NCBI GenBank assembly: GCA_026647565.1
Contig: JAPKGU010000007.1
Coordinates: 1-54,227 of the forward strand
Direction of reading: 5' to 3'
DNA length: 54,227 bases
Source of the DNA: Phycisphaerales bacterium
GTDB lineage: Bacteria > Planctomycetota > Phycisphaerae > Phycisphaerales > UBA1924
Positions 43,727-52,914 of this stretch are shown here, in pieces. Under the pieces are notes generated by a model. It was not told the origin of the DNA, searched no databases, and saw only the letters and a list, made by a program, of their open reading frames with translations. Within the stretch, counting starts at the first letter, position 1. Each line of letters begins with the position of its first letter. The position numbers and the translations under genes are program-made.

Positions 43727-44959
43727 ATGCCGTTCGAGTCCATCCGACGCCTGGGATCGATCGGGACGCTGAGCCAGCTGGCGCCGCCCATCGCCGTTGA
43801 CTTTGGCGTTGCGTCGCTGAAGGTGCTCCAGATCACGAAGGGCGATCCGCCGGGACTGGTCGCGGCCGCGATGGTTCCCACGCCCACCGAGCTTCTCTCC
43901 GATCCGCTGGCTCGTCTGGACTTCCAGACCGAGTCCTTGGCCCGGATCATCAAGTCGGGGGGCTTCAAGGGCAAGCGTGCGGTCTGCGCGCTGCCGTCGT
44001 TCATGACAACGTGCAAGCACGTCCGCGTCGCCAAGGGCGATCCCGTCGCCGTCAACGCGCAGGTCGTCTCGTCCCTCGCCCAGCAGGTCAACCTCGCCCC
44101 CGGCTCGCTCGTGCTCCGAACGGTCGATGTCGGCGAGGTTGAACGCGTCGGCGCGACAGGTGGCAAGCAGGCGGAGGTCATCTGCATCGCGGCGCATCGC
44201 GACGGCGTCGGGCGCCTGATGGACGCGATAAAGCAGGCCCGCCTGGAGCCGGTGGGGATGCACAGCGAGTTCGCGGCGACGCTCCGCGCCTTTGGCGACC
44301 TCGCCCGTGCCCCGGTCGGAGGCGCCGAGCGCACGACGCTGTACCTCGACATCGGCTGCGGCTCGACGCGCGTCATGATCGCGCACGAGGAGTCGATGGT
44401 GTTCGCCAGGGTGCTCTCGATGGGCGGGCGTGCGTTCGACGAGGCGATCGTCTCGGCGCGGAACATGAGCATCGAGGAGGCGCACCGCGAGCGCTACGCG
44501 CACGCGGGCACGCCGCCGGAGCGCGGGCGGATCGCCGAGGCGGGACTGAACGAGCGCGTGCGTGCCGCCGGCGCGATCACGGATGAGACGCTCGACGAGC
44601 CGACGGGCCTGACGGCACAGGTCGGCTGTGCCACGCTCGCCCCGTGCGGGCCGGATCTTCCGCAGCTCAACGAGGCGATCGAGATCTTCACGGACGAGGT
44701 CCTGATGTGTCTCCGGTACCACGAGTCGCTCTTTCCGGCCAGAAAGGTCGGGAACGTGGTGTTCACCGGGGGCGAGGCACGCCACGCGGGGCTGTGCCAG
44801 CACGTGGCCCGATCGCTGAAAGTGCCCGCCCAGGTCGCCGATCCGCTCGCCCGGGTGGCCCGCACGGGCAGGGAGCCCGCGACAGGTGTCAACCCGAAGG
44901 AAGCGCAGCCCGGCTGGACGGTCCCGCTCGGTTTGTGCCTCAGCCCGACCGATCTCTGA
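43727..44959 (+). CDS. pilM: Type IV pilus/secretion assembly protein PilM
   Basis: 410 residues. Actin-like cytoplasmic ATP-binding protein that binds the PilN N-terminus. Motifs: IAVDFGVASLKVLQI (phosphate 1), a SHS2-like insertion region (CALPSFMTTCKHVRVAKGDP), LYLDIGCGSTRVMIAHEESM (phosphate 2), SMGGRAFDEAI, and VVFTGGEARHAGLCQHVARS (adenosine). The start at 43727 (GGTGAAATG) fits PilM N-termini. It heads a plus-strand cluster pilM-pilN-pilO-x-pilB with tight spacing. An insert around residues 245-300 is Arg/Glu-rich. Confidence 0.85.
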   Translation: MPFESIRRLGSIGTLSQLAPPIAVDFGVASLKVLQITKGDPPGLVAAAMVPTPTELLSDPLARLDFQTESLARIIKSGGFKGKRAVCALPSFMTTCKHVRVAKGDPVAVNAQVVSSLAQQVNLAPGSLVLRTVDVGEVERVGATGGKQAEVICIAAHRDGVGRLMDAIKQARLEPVGMHSEFAATLRAFGDLARAPVGGAERTTLYLDIGCGSTRVMIAHEESMVFARVLSMGGRAFDEAIVSARNMSIEEAHRERYAHAGTPPERGRIAEAGLNERVRAAGAITDETLDEPTGLTAQVGCATLAPCGPDLPQLNEAIEIFTDEVLMCLRYHESLFPARKVGNVVFTGGEARHAGLCQHVARSLKVPAQVADPLARVARTGREPATGVNPKEAQPGWTVPLGLCLSPTDL

Positions 44960-45005
44960 CCCACCGACGACCATCGATCGGGCCGCGAAGCCCGTGGAGG
45001 ACGAC

Positions 45006-45989
45006 ATGGCCAACCCGTTCGCTCATCCGAAGCCCGACTCGGGATCGAGTTTCCTTCCCGAGGACTACATCACGCGCAAGGCGGACGTCCGCTCGAACAT
45101 GATCTGTTTGGGCTTGTTCGTCGTGGTGATGTTCGGCGTTGCGTCGGCGTTCCTCGTCACGAACCGCCAGTGGTCGAGCGTGAAGGATGAGCACAAGGCC
45201 ATCAGCGCCGCCTACGAGACGGAAGCCAAGAAGATCGACCAGCTGAAGAGTCTGGAGAAGCAGCGTCAGTCGATGCTCGAGCGTGCGGAGATCACGGTGG
45301 CGCTCGTCGAGAAGTCGCCCAGGTCGGTCCTGATGGCCTCCCTCGTCACCAGCATGCCCGAGGGCGTCACGCTCCTCGACGCCGGGCTGACCAGCAAGCG
45401 GATCACCGCGCCCGCCGCTCAGCCCGCGACCGACGCCAAGTCGATCAGCAGCACGAAGAAGTCGACGAAGAAGCCGACCAAGTCTTCCAAGTCCTCCAAG
45501 GACAATGACGAGAAGCCCGAGCCGCCGAAGCCCCAGGCGCCGCGCTTCGAGACCACGCTGCGGCTCACGGGCGTCGCCACGTCGAACGAGCAGATCGCCG
45601 ACTACGTCACCAAGCTGAAGGCGTGCGAGATGCTCGACGCCGTCGAGCTGACGTACATCAAGGAAAGCGTGATGGCGGAACTGGCGATGCGGAAGTTCCA
45701 GGTCGATGCCCGGCTCAGGCCGAACGCCAAGCTGCCGGGGGAGGCGTTCTTCGCGGGAACCACCGCCGCGGCGGCACCGACCCAGGGCTCCGATGGACAG
45801 CCCGTCGCGGCCGCTTCCACGACCGCCAAGCCCGCGGAGTCGGCGACGCCGCCTTCTGAGCCGGCGACCGGAGCCAGGCAGAGTTGGCTCGCTTCCGTCG
45901 TCAAGGGCGCCTCGAACGCCGCCGCGACCGAGAACCAGTCCGCCTCCGGCCCCGCCGAGGCGAACGCCGCCGGATCGAAGGAGGACTGA
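45006..45989 (+). CDS. pilN: PilN-like pilus assembly protein
   Basis: 327 residues, 46 bp after pilM, GGAGG before the ATG. A short cytoplasmic N-terminus (MANPFAHPKPDSGSSFLPED, a possible PilM-binding segment), one membrane helix (MICLGLFVVVMFGVASAFLV), a periplasmic coiled coil and a ferredoxin-like PilN domain (FETTLRLTGVATSNEQIADY, LEL-type strands) match PilN architecture. Two departures: a Lys/Ser/Thr-rich linker (TKKSTKKPTKSSKSSKD) splits the domain at ~145-170, and ~90 residues of Ala/Thr/Pro-rich tail follow. PilN in model species is ~200 residues. Confidence 0.75.
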   Translation: MANPFAHPKPDSGSSFLPEDYITRKADVRSNMICLGLFVVVMFGVASAFLVTNRQWSSVKDEHKAISAAYETEAKKIDQLKSLEKQRQSMLERAEITVALVEKSPRSVLMASLVTSMPEGVTLLDAGLTSKRITAPAAQPATDAKSISSTKKSTKKPTKSSKSSKDNDEKPEPPKPQAPRFETTLRLTGVATSNEQIADYVTKLKACEMLDAVELTYIKESVMAELAMRKFQVDARLRPNAKLPGEAFFAGTTAAAAPTQGSDGQPVAAASTTAKPAESATPPSEPATGARQSWLASVVKGASNAAATENQSASGPAEANAAGSKED

Positions 45990-45991
45990 TC

Positions 45992-46525
45992 ATGAGAACC
46001 CGCGACCTGATGATGGGCCTCGTGCTCGTCGCCGTCCCGCTCGCATCGTACTTCCTCGTCTTCGCGCCGCAGAACAAGCGCATCGCCGAGGCCCGCGCGG
46101 AGATCGCACACAAGAACGATCTGCTCAAGAAGCTCCAGTCCGAGACCGCTCGCAACACAGATCTGGCCCGTGCCAACGAGGAGATTGCGGCCCTCATCTC
46201 GCAGACCGAGGCCCGTCTCCCCGACGGCAAGGAGGTCGACAGCATCATCCGGCAGATCTCGGAGCTGGCGGTCCAGGCGGGCCTGTCGGCACCCGCGATG
46301 GAGAGCGGGAAGCCCGTCGCCGCGGCGATGTACATGGAGCAGCCCCTCAAGATCTCGACCGCGGGCGACTTCCGTGGCTTCTACGAGTTCCTGCTGCAGC
46401 TCGAGCGGCTCCCCCGCATCACTCGCCTCCCCGACATGCTGATCGAGCGTGCCCAGGACGCCGACGGCAACATCAAGGCGCAGTTCACCCTCAGCATCTA
46501 CTTCACCGATTCGAGGACCAACTGA
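45992..46525 (+). CDS. pilO: PilO-like pilus assembly protein
   Basis: 177 residues, starting 3 bp after pilN stop and overlapping the next gene start (ATGA at 46522-46527 region). One membrane helix (LMMGLVLVAVPLASYFLVF), a coiled coil (EARAEIAHKNDLLKKLQ), then a PilO-type ferredoxin fold: LPDGKEVDSIIRQISELAVQ, QPLKISTAGDFRGFYEFLLQ, ITRLPDMLIER. It forms the inner-membrane alignment complex with PilN. Length and order fit the family well. Confidence 0.85.
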   Translation: MRTRDLMMGLVLVAVPLASYFLVFAPQNKRIAEARAEIAHKNDLLKKLQSETARNTDLARANEEIAALISQTEARLPDGKEVDSIIRQISELAVQAGLSAPAMESGKPVAAAMYMEQPLKISTAGDFRGFYEFLLQLERLPRITRLPDMLIERAQDADGNIKAQFTLSIYFTDSRTN

Positions 46526-47247
46526 TGAGCACCAAGCAGACGAACGAACAAGCCGGCGGCCTCCTCTCGCTGGCCGGCTCGGCCCAGTCGGCGGAGCAGT
46601 TCGGTGGCGCAGGCGTGCCGACGCGGAAGGTCTCGAGCCAGGCCATCGTCCTTGCCGCCGTCCTCGCCGGCGCGGGGGCGTTGCTCTTCGGCATGCGCCA
46701 GATGGGCATGGGTCCCAAGGTCTCGCTCGCGGGTCTGAAGATCGAGTACGAGCGTGCCGACGAGGGCGCCGACGGCGCGGCGCGAACCGCCCGCGTGCTC
46801 AAGGAACTCGAGCTCGCCGCGATGCCGCCCCAGGTGAAGGCCGAGTCGCTCGGCCGGAATCCCTTCCGGCTCGTGAAGGCCGCGGAACCAAGCGAGAATC
46901 TCGACGACTCCTCCTTCGCGGAGAAGGCGGCCGCCGACGCGCTAGCCAAGGCCGAGGAGGCGGAGCGCAAGCGCCTGGCCGCGGCGAACAGCGCGTTGGA
47001 CAACGCCGTGTCCAGTCTGCGGCTGTACAGCATCATGGGCGGTCGCGTGCCTCTGGCGCGGATCAACGATCAGACGGTCACGATCGGCGACACGGTGGGC
47101 GACAGGTTCACCGTGAAGAACATCGAGGGACGAGTCGTCACACTCGAGGCCGAGGGCAAGGAGTTCAATCTCAGCGTTGAGGAGCAGCGCGAGCCGTCAG
47201 CCAAGGCCAAGGCCAAGGCCAAGGCCGCCGTGCGCAATCGGAAGTAG
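46525..47247 (+). CDS. Inner-membrane protein in the PilP/GspC position
   Basis: 240 residues, start overlapping the pilO stop. N-terminal ~35 residues cytoplasmic, one membrane helix (IVLAAVLAGAGALLFGMRQM), a periplasmic Ala/Glu coil (AADALAKAEEAERKRLAAAN), and a C-terminal beta domain (LRLYSIMGGRVPLARINDQT, GDTVGDRFTVKNIEGRVVTL) that looks like the homology-region fold of GspC/PilP. The tail is basic (AKAKAKAKAAVRNRK) from a GCCAAG repeat. Unlike PilP it has no lipobox. By position it would link the inner-membrane complex to a secretin, which is not encoded here. Confidence 0.55.
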   Translation: MSTKQTNEQAGGLLSLAGSAQSAEQFGGAGVPTRKVSSQAIVLAAVLAGAGALLFGMRQMGMGPKVSLAGLKIEYERADEGADGAARTARVLKELELAAMPPQVKAESLGRNPFRLVKAAEPSENLDDSSFAEKAAADALAKAEEAERKRLAAANSALDNAVSSLRLYSIMGGRVPLARINDQTVTIGDTVGDRFTVKNIEGRVVTLEAEGKEFNLSVEEQREPSAKAKAKAKAAVRNRK

Positions 47248-47299
47248 CGGCGCCGCGGCACCCGGTGCACCGTGCCCAAACCCAAGATCGGGCGTCAAC

Positions 47300-49324
47300 A
47301 TGGCCAAGTACAACATCGACGACATTCTGAGCGAGCTCGGCGTCCAGAAGGGCGACGACTCGACGCGCCGACTCCCCAAGGACCCGCGCAAGCAGCACAC
47401 CATCGACCGCGCGGCCGAGGCCTTCAGCCCCGTCCCCGCGATGCCGGGGAACCAGAAGGTCTATCAGACCGCCGACGAGGCGGACCTCACGCTCTCGATG
47501 GACCCGGCGGTCCGCTCGCGCCCGGACGCCGCGCCCGCCTCCACGATCGGTCCCGCCCTCGCAGAGGTCTATCGACCCGAGCGCGTTGCGACCGAGCAGC
47601 GTTCGATTGTCGCCGCGGATCTCGGCAACCACCTTCTCGCCAGCGGCGTGATCACCGCGGAGCAGCTCTCCGCTTCGCAGAATGTCATCCGACAGTCGCC
47701 CGGCCGCTCGCTGATCGAGGTCCTGCTCGAGCAAGGCGTCGATGAGGCGGCCATCCAGAGGGGAGTTGCCGAGTTCAAGGGCCTCCCGTTCGAGCGGATC
47801 GCCGTCGAGAAGGGTCTGGACGGCGGCTTCGACGGGAAGCTTCTCCAGCGCCTGACGCCCGAGTTCTGCAAGCAGCACATGGTCATGCCGCTCCGCATGG
47901 ACGGCTCTCGCGCCGTCATCGGCGCCGTCAACGCCGACGACGTCTTCCTGATCGACGACATCAAGCAGCGCCTGGGTGTTCCGGGCGTGCGCATGGTCGT
48001 CGTCACGGCATACGACATCCGCGGCGCGCTGGAGATCGTCGGCGCGGGCGCCTCCGCCGACGAACAGGTCGACCTCAACCAGATCCTCACCGACGTGGCC
48101 GAGTCGGACGTCTCGATCGAGAAGTCCGCCGGAACCGAGGTCGATCTCGAGCAGCAGGCCGGCGAAGGCCCCGTCATCCGCTACGTCAACTACATCATCC
48201 AGACCGCGCTCAAGGAGGGTGCGTCGGATATCCACATCGAGCCGTCGGAGAAAAAGGTCAAGGTCCGGTTCCGCATCGACGGCGTGCTCTTCGAGATGAT
48301 GAACCCTCCCGCGGCCATGGGCCCCGCGATCACCAGCCGCCTCAAGATCATGGCTGGGCTGGACATCGCCGAGCGTCGCGTGCCGCAGGACGGACGCATC
48401 CGCTGCACGGTCTCCGGCCGCAAGCTCGACCTTCGTATGTCGACGCTGCCGAACACGTACGGCGAAAAGACCGTCATGCGTATCCTCGACACGCGCTCGA
48501 TCAACGTGCAGCTCGAGGACCTGGGCTTCGAGCAGGGGACGCTGGAGGTCTGGAAGAAGCTGATCGACGCGCCCCACGGCATCATCCTCGTCACCGGCCC
48601 CACCGGCTCGGGTAAGACGACCACGCTCTATTCCTCTCTCCGCCAGCTCGACAAGAACAAGATGAACATCTCGACCGTCGAGGATCCGGTCGAGTATCAC
48701 CTGGACGGCATCACCCAGACGCAGACCCACGAGAAGATCGGCATGACCTTCGCCAAGGCCCTGAAAGCCCTGCTGCGTCAGGATCCCGACGTCATCATGC
48801 TCGGCGAAATTCGAGACATCGAGACCGCCAGCACCGCCGTGCAGGCCTCGCTCACCGGCCATCTCGTGCTCTCGACGCTCCACACCAACGACGCCCCCTC
48901 GTCGATCACTCGCCTCGTGAACATCGGTCTTGAGCCCTTCCTCGTCGGCGCCGCCATCAACGGCGTTCTCGCCCAGCGACTCCTGCGACGGCTGTGCCTC
49001 AACTGCAAGACCCAGCAGGCCCCCACGGACGAGATGGCCGAGTTCCTGACCATGCAGGGGATGGAGTCGGATCTCGTGTGGGCCGCCAAGGGCTGCGACA
49101 AGTGCCGCAACACCGGCTACTCCGGACGCGTCGGCATCTACGAACTCCTCGCCGTGGACGACCAGCTCCGCGACGTCATCGCACGCAATCCCAACGTCTC
49201 CGAGTTCCGACGCCTCTGTCTCGAACGCGGTATGGTCGCTCTTCGCGACGACGGCTTCCGAAAGGTCGCCCGCGGCCTCACCACCATCGAGGAAGTCCTC
49301 AGCGCGACCGAGGCGTCGCACTGA
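47300..49324 (+). CDS. pilB: PilB/GspE-type assembly ATPase
   Basis: 674 residues. Hexameric cytoplasmic ATPase driving pilin or pseudopilin assembly. Residues ~1-110 are an unusual extended N-terminus; then the GspE N-terminal domain (LGNHLLASGVITAEQLSASQ, RGVAEFKGLPFERI). The ATPase core has SDIHIEPSEKKVKVRFRIDG, DGRIRC, Walker A GPTGSGKTTTLYSSL (Lys439), the Asp box VEDPVEY, Walker B DPDVIMLGEIRDIETA and His box STLHTNDAPSSITRL. Zinc site C-x2-C...C-x2-C (LCLNCKTQQ, CDKCRNTGYSGRVGIYELL). It closes the pil cluster 53 bp after the preceding gene; no pilT or pilC in view. Confidence 0.9.
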   Translation: MAKYNIDDILSELGVQKGDDSTRRLPKDPRKQHTIDRAAEAFSPVPAMPGNQKVYQTADEADLTLSMDPAVRSRPDAAPASTIGPALAEVYRPERVATEQRSIVAADLGNHLLASGVITAEQLSASQNVIRQSPGRSLIEVLLEQGVDEAAIQRGVAEFKGLPFERIAVEKGLDGGFDGKLLQRLTPEFCKQHMVMPLRMDGSRAVIGAVNADDVFLIDDIKQRLGVPGVRMVVVTAYDIRGALEIVGAGASADEQVDLNQILTDVAESDVSIEKSAGTEVDLEQQAGEGPVIRYVNYIIQTALKEGASDIHIEPSEKKVKVRFRIDGVLFEMMNPPAAMGPAITSRLKIMAGLDIAERRVPQDGRIRCTVSGRKLDLRMSTLPNTYGEKTVMRILDTRSINVQLEDLGFEQGTLEVWKKLIDAPHGIILVTGPTGSGKTTTLYSSLRQLDKNKMNISTVEDPVEYHLDGITQTQTHEKIGMTFAKALKALLRQDPDVIMLGEIRDIETASTAVQASLTGHLVLSTLHTNDAPSSITRLVNIGLEPFLVGAAINGVLAQRLLRRLCLNCKTQQAPTDEMAEFLTMQGMESDLVWAAKGCDKCRNTGYSGRVGIYELLAVDDQLRDVIARNPNVSEFRRLCLERGMVALRDDGFRKVARGLTTIEEVLSATEASH

Positions 49325-49393
49325 GGCCGGTTTCGGTGACTCTGTCTTTGTCGGCTCTGCTCCCGATGGCATCGCTGTCCGGAGCGGTGTGTC

Positions 49394-52129
49394 TCAACGC
49401 CAGATGCGCGAGATCCGCGGCGAGAGCATGGGGACGCGGCCAACGGGGATGCGCCCGGTCGCGTAGTCCCACGCCGCGCCGACTTTGGCGTAGTTGCCGT
49501 TCCATGCGACCGGAATCACGGCGTAACGCTTGTACACCTCGGTCTCGCCGTCTTCGTCGAGATCAACCTCAAGCACGTGCTCTCCGAATCGAATGAACCT
49601 GTAGATATCTCCAATCCGAAGGTTCTGCCACGTGCCCGTTAGCTCATCGGGTCGCTCTCCCGGCTGGTTTGCTGTCAGGTCGAGCTCGTTGCTCGGACCG
49701 ATGCCGACGTAGAACTGCATGGTCGCGGGGTCGAAGTTGGGCTGCTTGGCCCAGTCCGGGTTGTATCGTGCCGCGATGGCCGGGCGTCCTGAGGTCGCGT
49801 TCATGTTCCACCACGGCGCACTCGGAAGGTCGGCGAGGCAAAAAGACGGCGTCGCCTTTCGCGTCGCGTAGTTGCGAGTATCAACGGGCGTCGAAGCCGC
49901 GGGGTCGTACACCCCTTTGAACGCCGTCCCGATCGGCTCGCCGACGAGCGTGTACTCGTCCGGGATCTCCGCGTCCGCATCGTGCAGGATCTCGGCGAAC
50001 TTCGGGTAGCAGTGGGGCTGGTTCATCGAGTCCAGAATCAGGCAACGGAACCGCTCGTCCCACCCCGCGACCTCATCCACCCACTTGTCCAGCACCGCCT
50101 CGCGATACAGCGTTGCATTCGCGGGAGGGATAATGCGGAGTGACATCCGCGCGTTGTCGAGAACTTCTCCCGCCTCGTTGAGGCATAACCCGCCGCCGGT
50201 GTAGAACCACCCGCGCCGCGCGTAGTCGTCGGCGTAGAACGAAGTCCCAGCGCGCTGGTTATGGTCGCTCAGTCCAAAGTCGTCCCATATTGACTTGAGC
50301 GCCGACATCTGCGTGTCGGTAATGATCTTGTCCGAGAGATCCGCGGTCGCGCCGTTCAGCGTGTAGGTGTTGATGTTGCCGAAGATCCCGCTGGCGATGA
50401 TGTCGTCGGGATACTGACCCGCCGGGCGGTTGAAGAGGATGTCGAAATCGTCGCTGCCGCCGAGGGCAAGAGCGATCGAGTCCCACAGAAAGTCCTCGAT
50501 CGCGGCCTGATCCGCGCTCCGCCACTCTTCGCGTTGCCCCATGAGATTCGGCGGCACGGAACTTGGGGGCGGCGGCACATACGTCGGGTCTTCCAGGTCA
50601 CGATCGACGGGAATGAAAAGTTGGATCGAGGCAAGGGGCTTGCAGTCGATCCAGCGTTTGCGATCAAGCGTCGGCGAGGGCGTGTAGGGTTGGACCTGCT
50701 CCTCGACGGGGATCTCGCCACCGATCGCGATGCCGGCCCTGCCGCAGGATTCGTAGAGCACGGCGGAGAGCGCGGAGTCGGAGATTCCCTCATCGTAGAT
50801 GAAGAGTTGTTCCAACTGGCCTCGATAGGGCTCGGTCCATCCAGGAGACGCGCTCCATTGGCGAGCGCCGATCGAGACGACGCCGGTTGAGTTCGGGTTG
50901 CCGCTGTTCACGTGCGAGGTCGCGACCTCGCGTCGTCCATCCACCCACATCTCCGCGCCCGCCGGACCGGGGCGCCCGCGATAGATCACGCAGTGACGGA
51001 CGCCCGCCTTGCCGGTCGCCACCTTGACCGCCGGGATAGTTGTGCCGTCGGAGAACTGCATCCAGACCTCGGAGTCTTCCCAGTCGTCGCTCACATCTCC
51101 GAATCGATGCCACATAAGACGCCACTCGGCCTTCGAGTGGTCGTCAATCGGCGTGCCCGGCGTGCTGTAGAGGCGAGCGGCCAGCGTCTGCACCACGGTC
51201 GCGGCAGACCCAGTCTGCGGCGTGAATACCGCGCCCACCGTCGCTGCACTTGGGAAAAGGCGAAACGCGGGGTCCTCAATCGCGTAGACATCGGTGCCCG
51301 TGCCGTCGAGCGTGAAGCGGAGATAGGGGTAGCCGCGGGTGGGATCTGTGGAACCGGCCACTGGCCCGAGGAGCATCTGGGCCTCGCGCCCGCCCACGGC
51401 CTCGGCGGGTGTGCAGAACAGTCGGTTGTCGTGCATGGTCGGAATCGTCGGGGGCGGGAAGACCTGCGTGGAGTTGACGCGGCTGCGCTCGGCCTGAGCA
51501 TCCCAGTGGTACTGGAGCCGGGGCTGCTGTTGGCCTCGGAGCGTGCAACTGCGGTCGAAGCCGGGGAGGACGCCGACACGGGTCGCGCCATCGGTGAAGA
51601 TCATGCCGCGCTTGCTGGGATCCTCGGCGGAAGAGAGGATGAGTTCGGGGGACGCTATCTCGGCCGGAGCGGGGCCTCCCGTGATCGCGTTGCGGAGTGT
51701 GAGGAAGCCGGGGCCGAAGCGTTCGATGTAGAGGGGTGCGCGCTCGTCCGAGAGTTTCGTCCGAAGTCCGGCACCCATCGCGACGCGATGAGCTCCGCCG
51801 AGTTCAAGCAGCACGCGGATGGCGTAGTCCCCTGCGGTTGAAAGCGGCTGAATGAAGACGATGCGACCGCGCACAATCGTTGTGCGGCGCTCAGTATCTG
51901 AAGGAAAGAGCAGGAACTGCTCACGATTCAGTTCGTCGAATCGCCACCCAACGAGTCGCCCCCAGTTCGCGTCCAACCCAATAGTGGTGACCATGCTCGA
52001 ACCACCCGAGTCCTCCGGCGATCGTGGGATGAAGCCGGCGGGCAGACCGAGAACTGTGAACAGCACATACAAACCGTTTCCGTCGGGAAGTACCGAAGAC
52101 TCAACCGGACTGACGATCCATGTCGCCAT
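49394..52129 (-). CDS. Large protein with LamG-like jelly-roll segment, function unknown
   Basis: 911 residues. The ATG at 52129 follows GGGAGGG. No signal peptide: it begins MATWIVSPVESSVLPDGNGL. Residues ~335-480 look like a LamG/concanavalin-type domain (LMWHRFGDVSDDWEDSEVWM, GRREVATSHVNSGNPNSTGV, GQLEQLFIYDEGISDSALSA). The C-terminal ~350 residues are rich in Trp, Asp and Pro (WFYTGGGLCLNEAGEVLDNA, DRFRCLILDS-like) and end in a strand-rich stretch with acidic DLDEDGETEVYK. No catalytic motif was recognised. First minus-strand gene after pilB, convergent with it, and 36 bp downstream of the PEP-CTERM gene on the same strand. It could be a structural or tail-fibre-like protein. Confidence 0.6.
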   Translation of the reverse strand: MATWIVSPVESSVLPDGNGLYVLFTVLGLPAGFIPRSPEDSGGSSMVTTIGLDANWGRLVGWRFDELNREQFLLFPSDTERRTTIVRGRIVFIQPLSTAGDYAIRVLLELGGAHRVAMGAGLRTKLSDERAPLYIERFGPGFLTLRNAITGGPAPAEIASPELILSSAEDPSKRGMIFTDGATRVGVLPGFDRSCTLRGQQQPRLQYHWDAQAERSRVNSTQVFPPPTIPTMHDNRLFCTPAEAVGGREAQMLLGPVAGSTDPTRGYPYLRFTLDGTGTDVYAIEDPAFRLFPSAATVGAVFTPQTGSAATVVQTLAARLYSTPGTPIDDHSKAEWRLMWHRFGDVSDDWEDSEVWMQFSDGTTIPAVKVATGKAGVRHCVIYRGRPGPAGAEMWVDGRREVATSHVNSGNPNSTGVVSIGARQWSASPGWTEPYRGQLEQLFIYDEGISDSALSAVLYESCGRAGIAIGGEIPVEEQVQPYTPSPTLDRKRWIDCKPLASIQLFIPVDRDLEDPTYVPPPPSSVPPNLMGQREEWRSADQAAIEDFLWDSIALALGGSDDFDILFNRPAGQYPDDIIASGIFGNINTYTLNGATADLSDKIITDTQMSALKSIWDDFGLSDHNQRAGTSFYADDYARRGWFYTGGGLCLNEAGEVLDNARMSLRIIPPANATLYREAVLDKWVDEVAGWDERFRCLILDSMNQPHCYPKFAEILHDADAEIPDEYTLVGEPIGTAFKGVYDPAASTPVDTRNYATRKATPSFCLADLPSAPWWNMNATSGRPAIAARYNPDWAKQPNFDPATMQFYVGIGPSNELDLTANQPGERPDELTGTWQNLRIGDIYRFIRFGEHVLEVDLDEDGETEVYKRYAVIPVAWNGNYAKVGAAWDYATGRIPVGRVPMLSPRISRIWR

Positions 52130-52165
52130 GGGTGCGACCCTCCCAATGCCGAACGACCTGATACT

Positions 52166-52879
52166 TCACCTGTCAAGCCGTTGACGTCTTGAAACAAACG
52201 CAGCGCCAGCGCCGAGGAGCAGAGCGGAAGGCGGAACGGGGATGTACGTGGTCAGGTCTTCGACGAGAACTGGCTCTCCAACGTCGCCATATGCATGGCC
52301 GATGAGGGTCCAGTCGGTCAGTGACTGACGCTGAATCTGGATGTACCCGAATCGGGTACGGTCGGCATTGGCGTACCCAACATAGGCCATGTCTTCGTCC
52401 TCGAAGTCCTGAATCTGGAAGTTGCCAAACTCATCAACCTGCTGCAATCGCGCAGGATCCACGGAGTCCGAATCCGAGTCGTATCGAGGCGAGAACCATG
52501 TGCCGCTCGCATCAAGTTCAATCCCCAACAGTTCCAACCCACCGTCGGCAAAGAGAGACGGGCTTTGCAGGGGGAACGCTGGGAACCCGAGATCGTTTCC
52601 GCGAATAAGGCCTCTGATGACTCCAGCCTCATTGGAGAATGCCATCCAGATAGAGTTCTCGATGGGGTGGCCGGTTGGTTCAGGGAACTCCTGCAGTGTG
52701 AGAACCGGCCGAAAGATGCCAATCGACCAGTTGCGGTTGGTCACGATCGGCCGCTCTGCGGGATTGTCGATGATCACGCGTGTCACGTCGGCCATGGCGG
52801 TTGCTCCTGTCAGCGTGGCGAGAGCGGCGATCGCCGCGACTCTCCGGCCCGTCAAGTTCAGTCCAAGACTCAGTTTCAT
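52166..52879 (-). CDS. Secreted PEP-CTERM protein
   Basis: 237 residues. The ATG at 52879 follows AAAGGAG. Signal peptide MKLSLGLNLTGRRVAAIAAL... ending ATAMA. The mature part is strand-rich and acidic (RYDSDSDSVDPARLQQVDEF, DFEDEDMAYVGYANADRTRF) with no enzyme motif. It ends YIPVPPSALLLGAGAAFVSR plus RQRLDR, a PEP-CTERM-like tail with a PVPP box. It sits between the LamG-like gene (36 bp downstream) and the paralogue pair, so this exported protein is embedded in a minus-strand group whose other members lack signal peptides. Confidence 0.75.
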   Translation of the reverse strand: MKLSLGLNLTGRRVAAIAALATLTGATAMADVTRVIIDNPAERPIVTNRNWSIGIFRPVLTLQEFPEPTGHPIENSIWMAFSNEAGVIRGLIRGNDLGFPAFPLQSPSLFADGGLELLGIELDASGTWFSPRYDSDSDSVDPARLQQVDEFGNFQIQDFEDEDMAYVGYANADRTRFGYIQIQRQSLTDWTLIGHAYGDVGEPVLVEDLTTYIPVPPSALLLGAGAAFVSRRQRLDR

Positions 52880-52914
52880 GTTCCGCTCCTTTGTTGTCTG
52901 TGCGGCGGCATCGG

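Noticed and set aside
47202-47226. GCCAAG hexamer repeat at the end of the fourth pil gene as a variable locus
   Set aside because: It is in multiples of six, keeps the frame and simply encodes an Ala-Lys tail; length variation would not switch the gene off.
47171-49372. Minus-strand open frame of over 700 codons opposite pilB
   Set aside because: It is the antisense shadow of pilB produced by high third-position GC; the pilB frame has all ATPase motifs, the opposite frame none.
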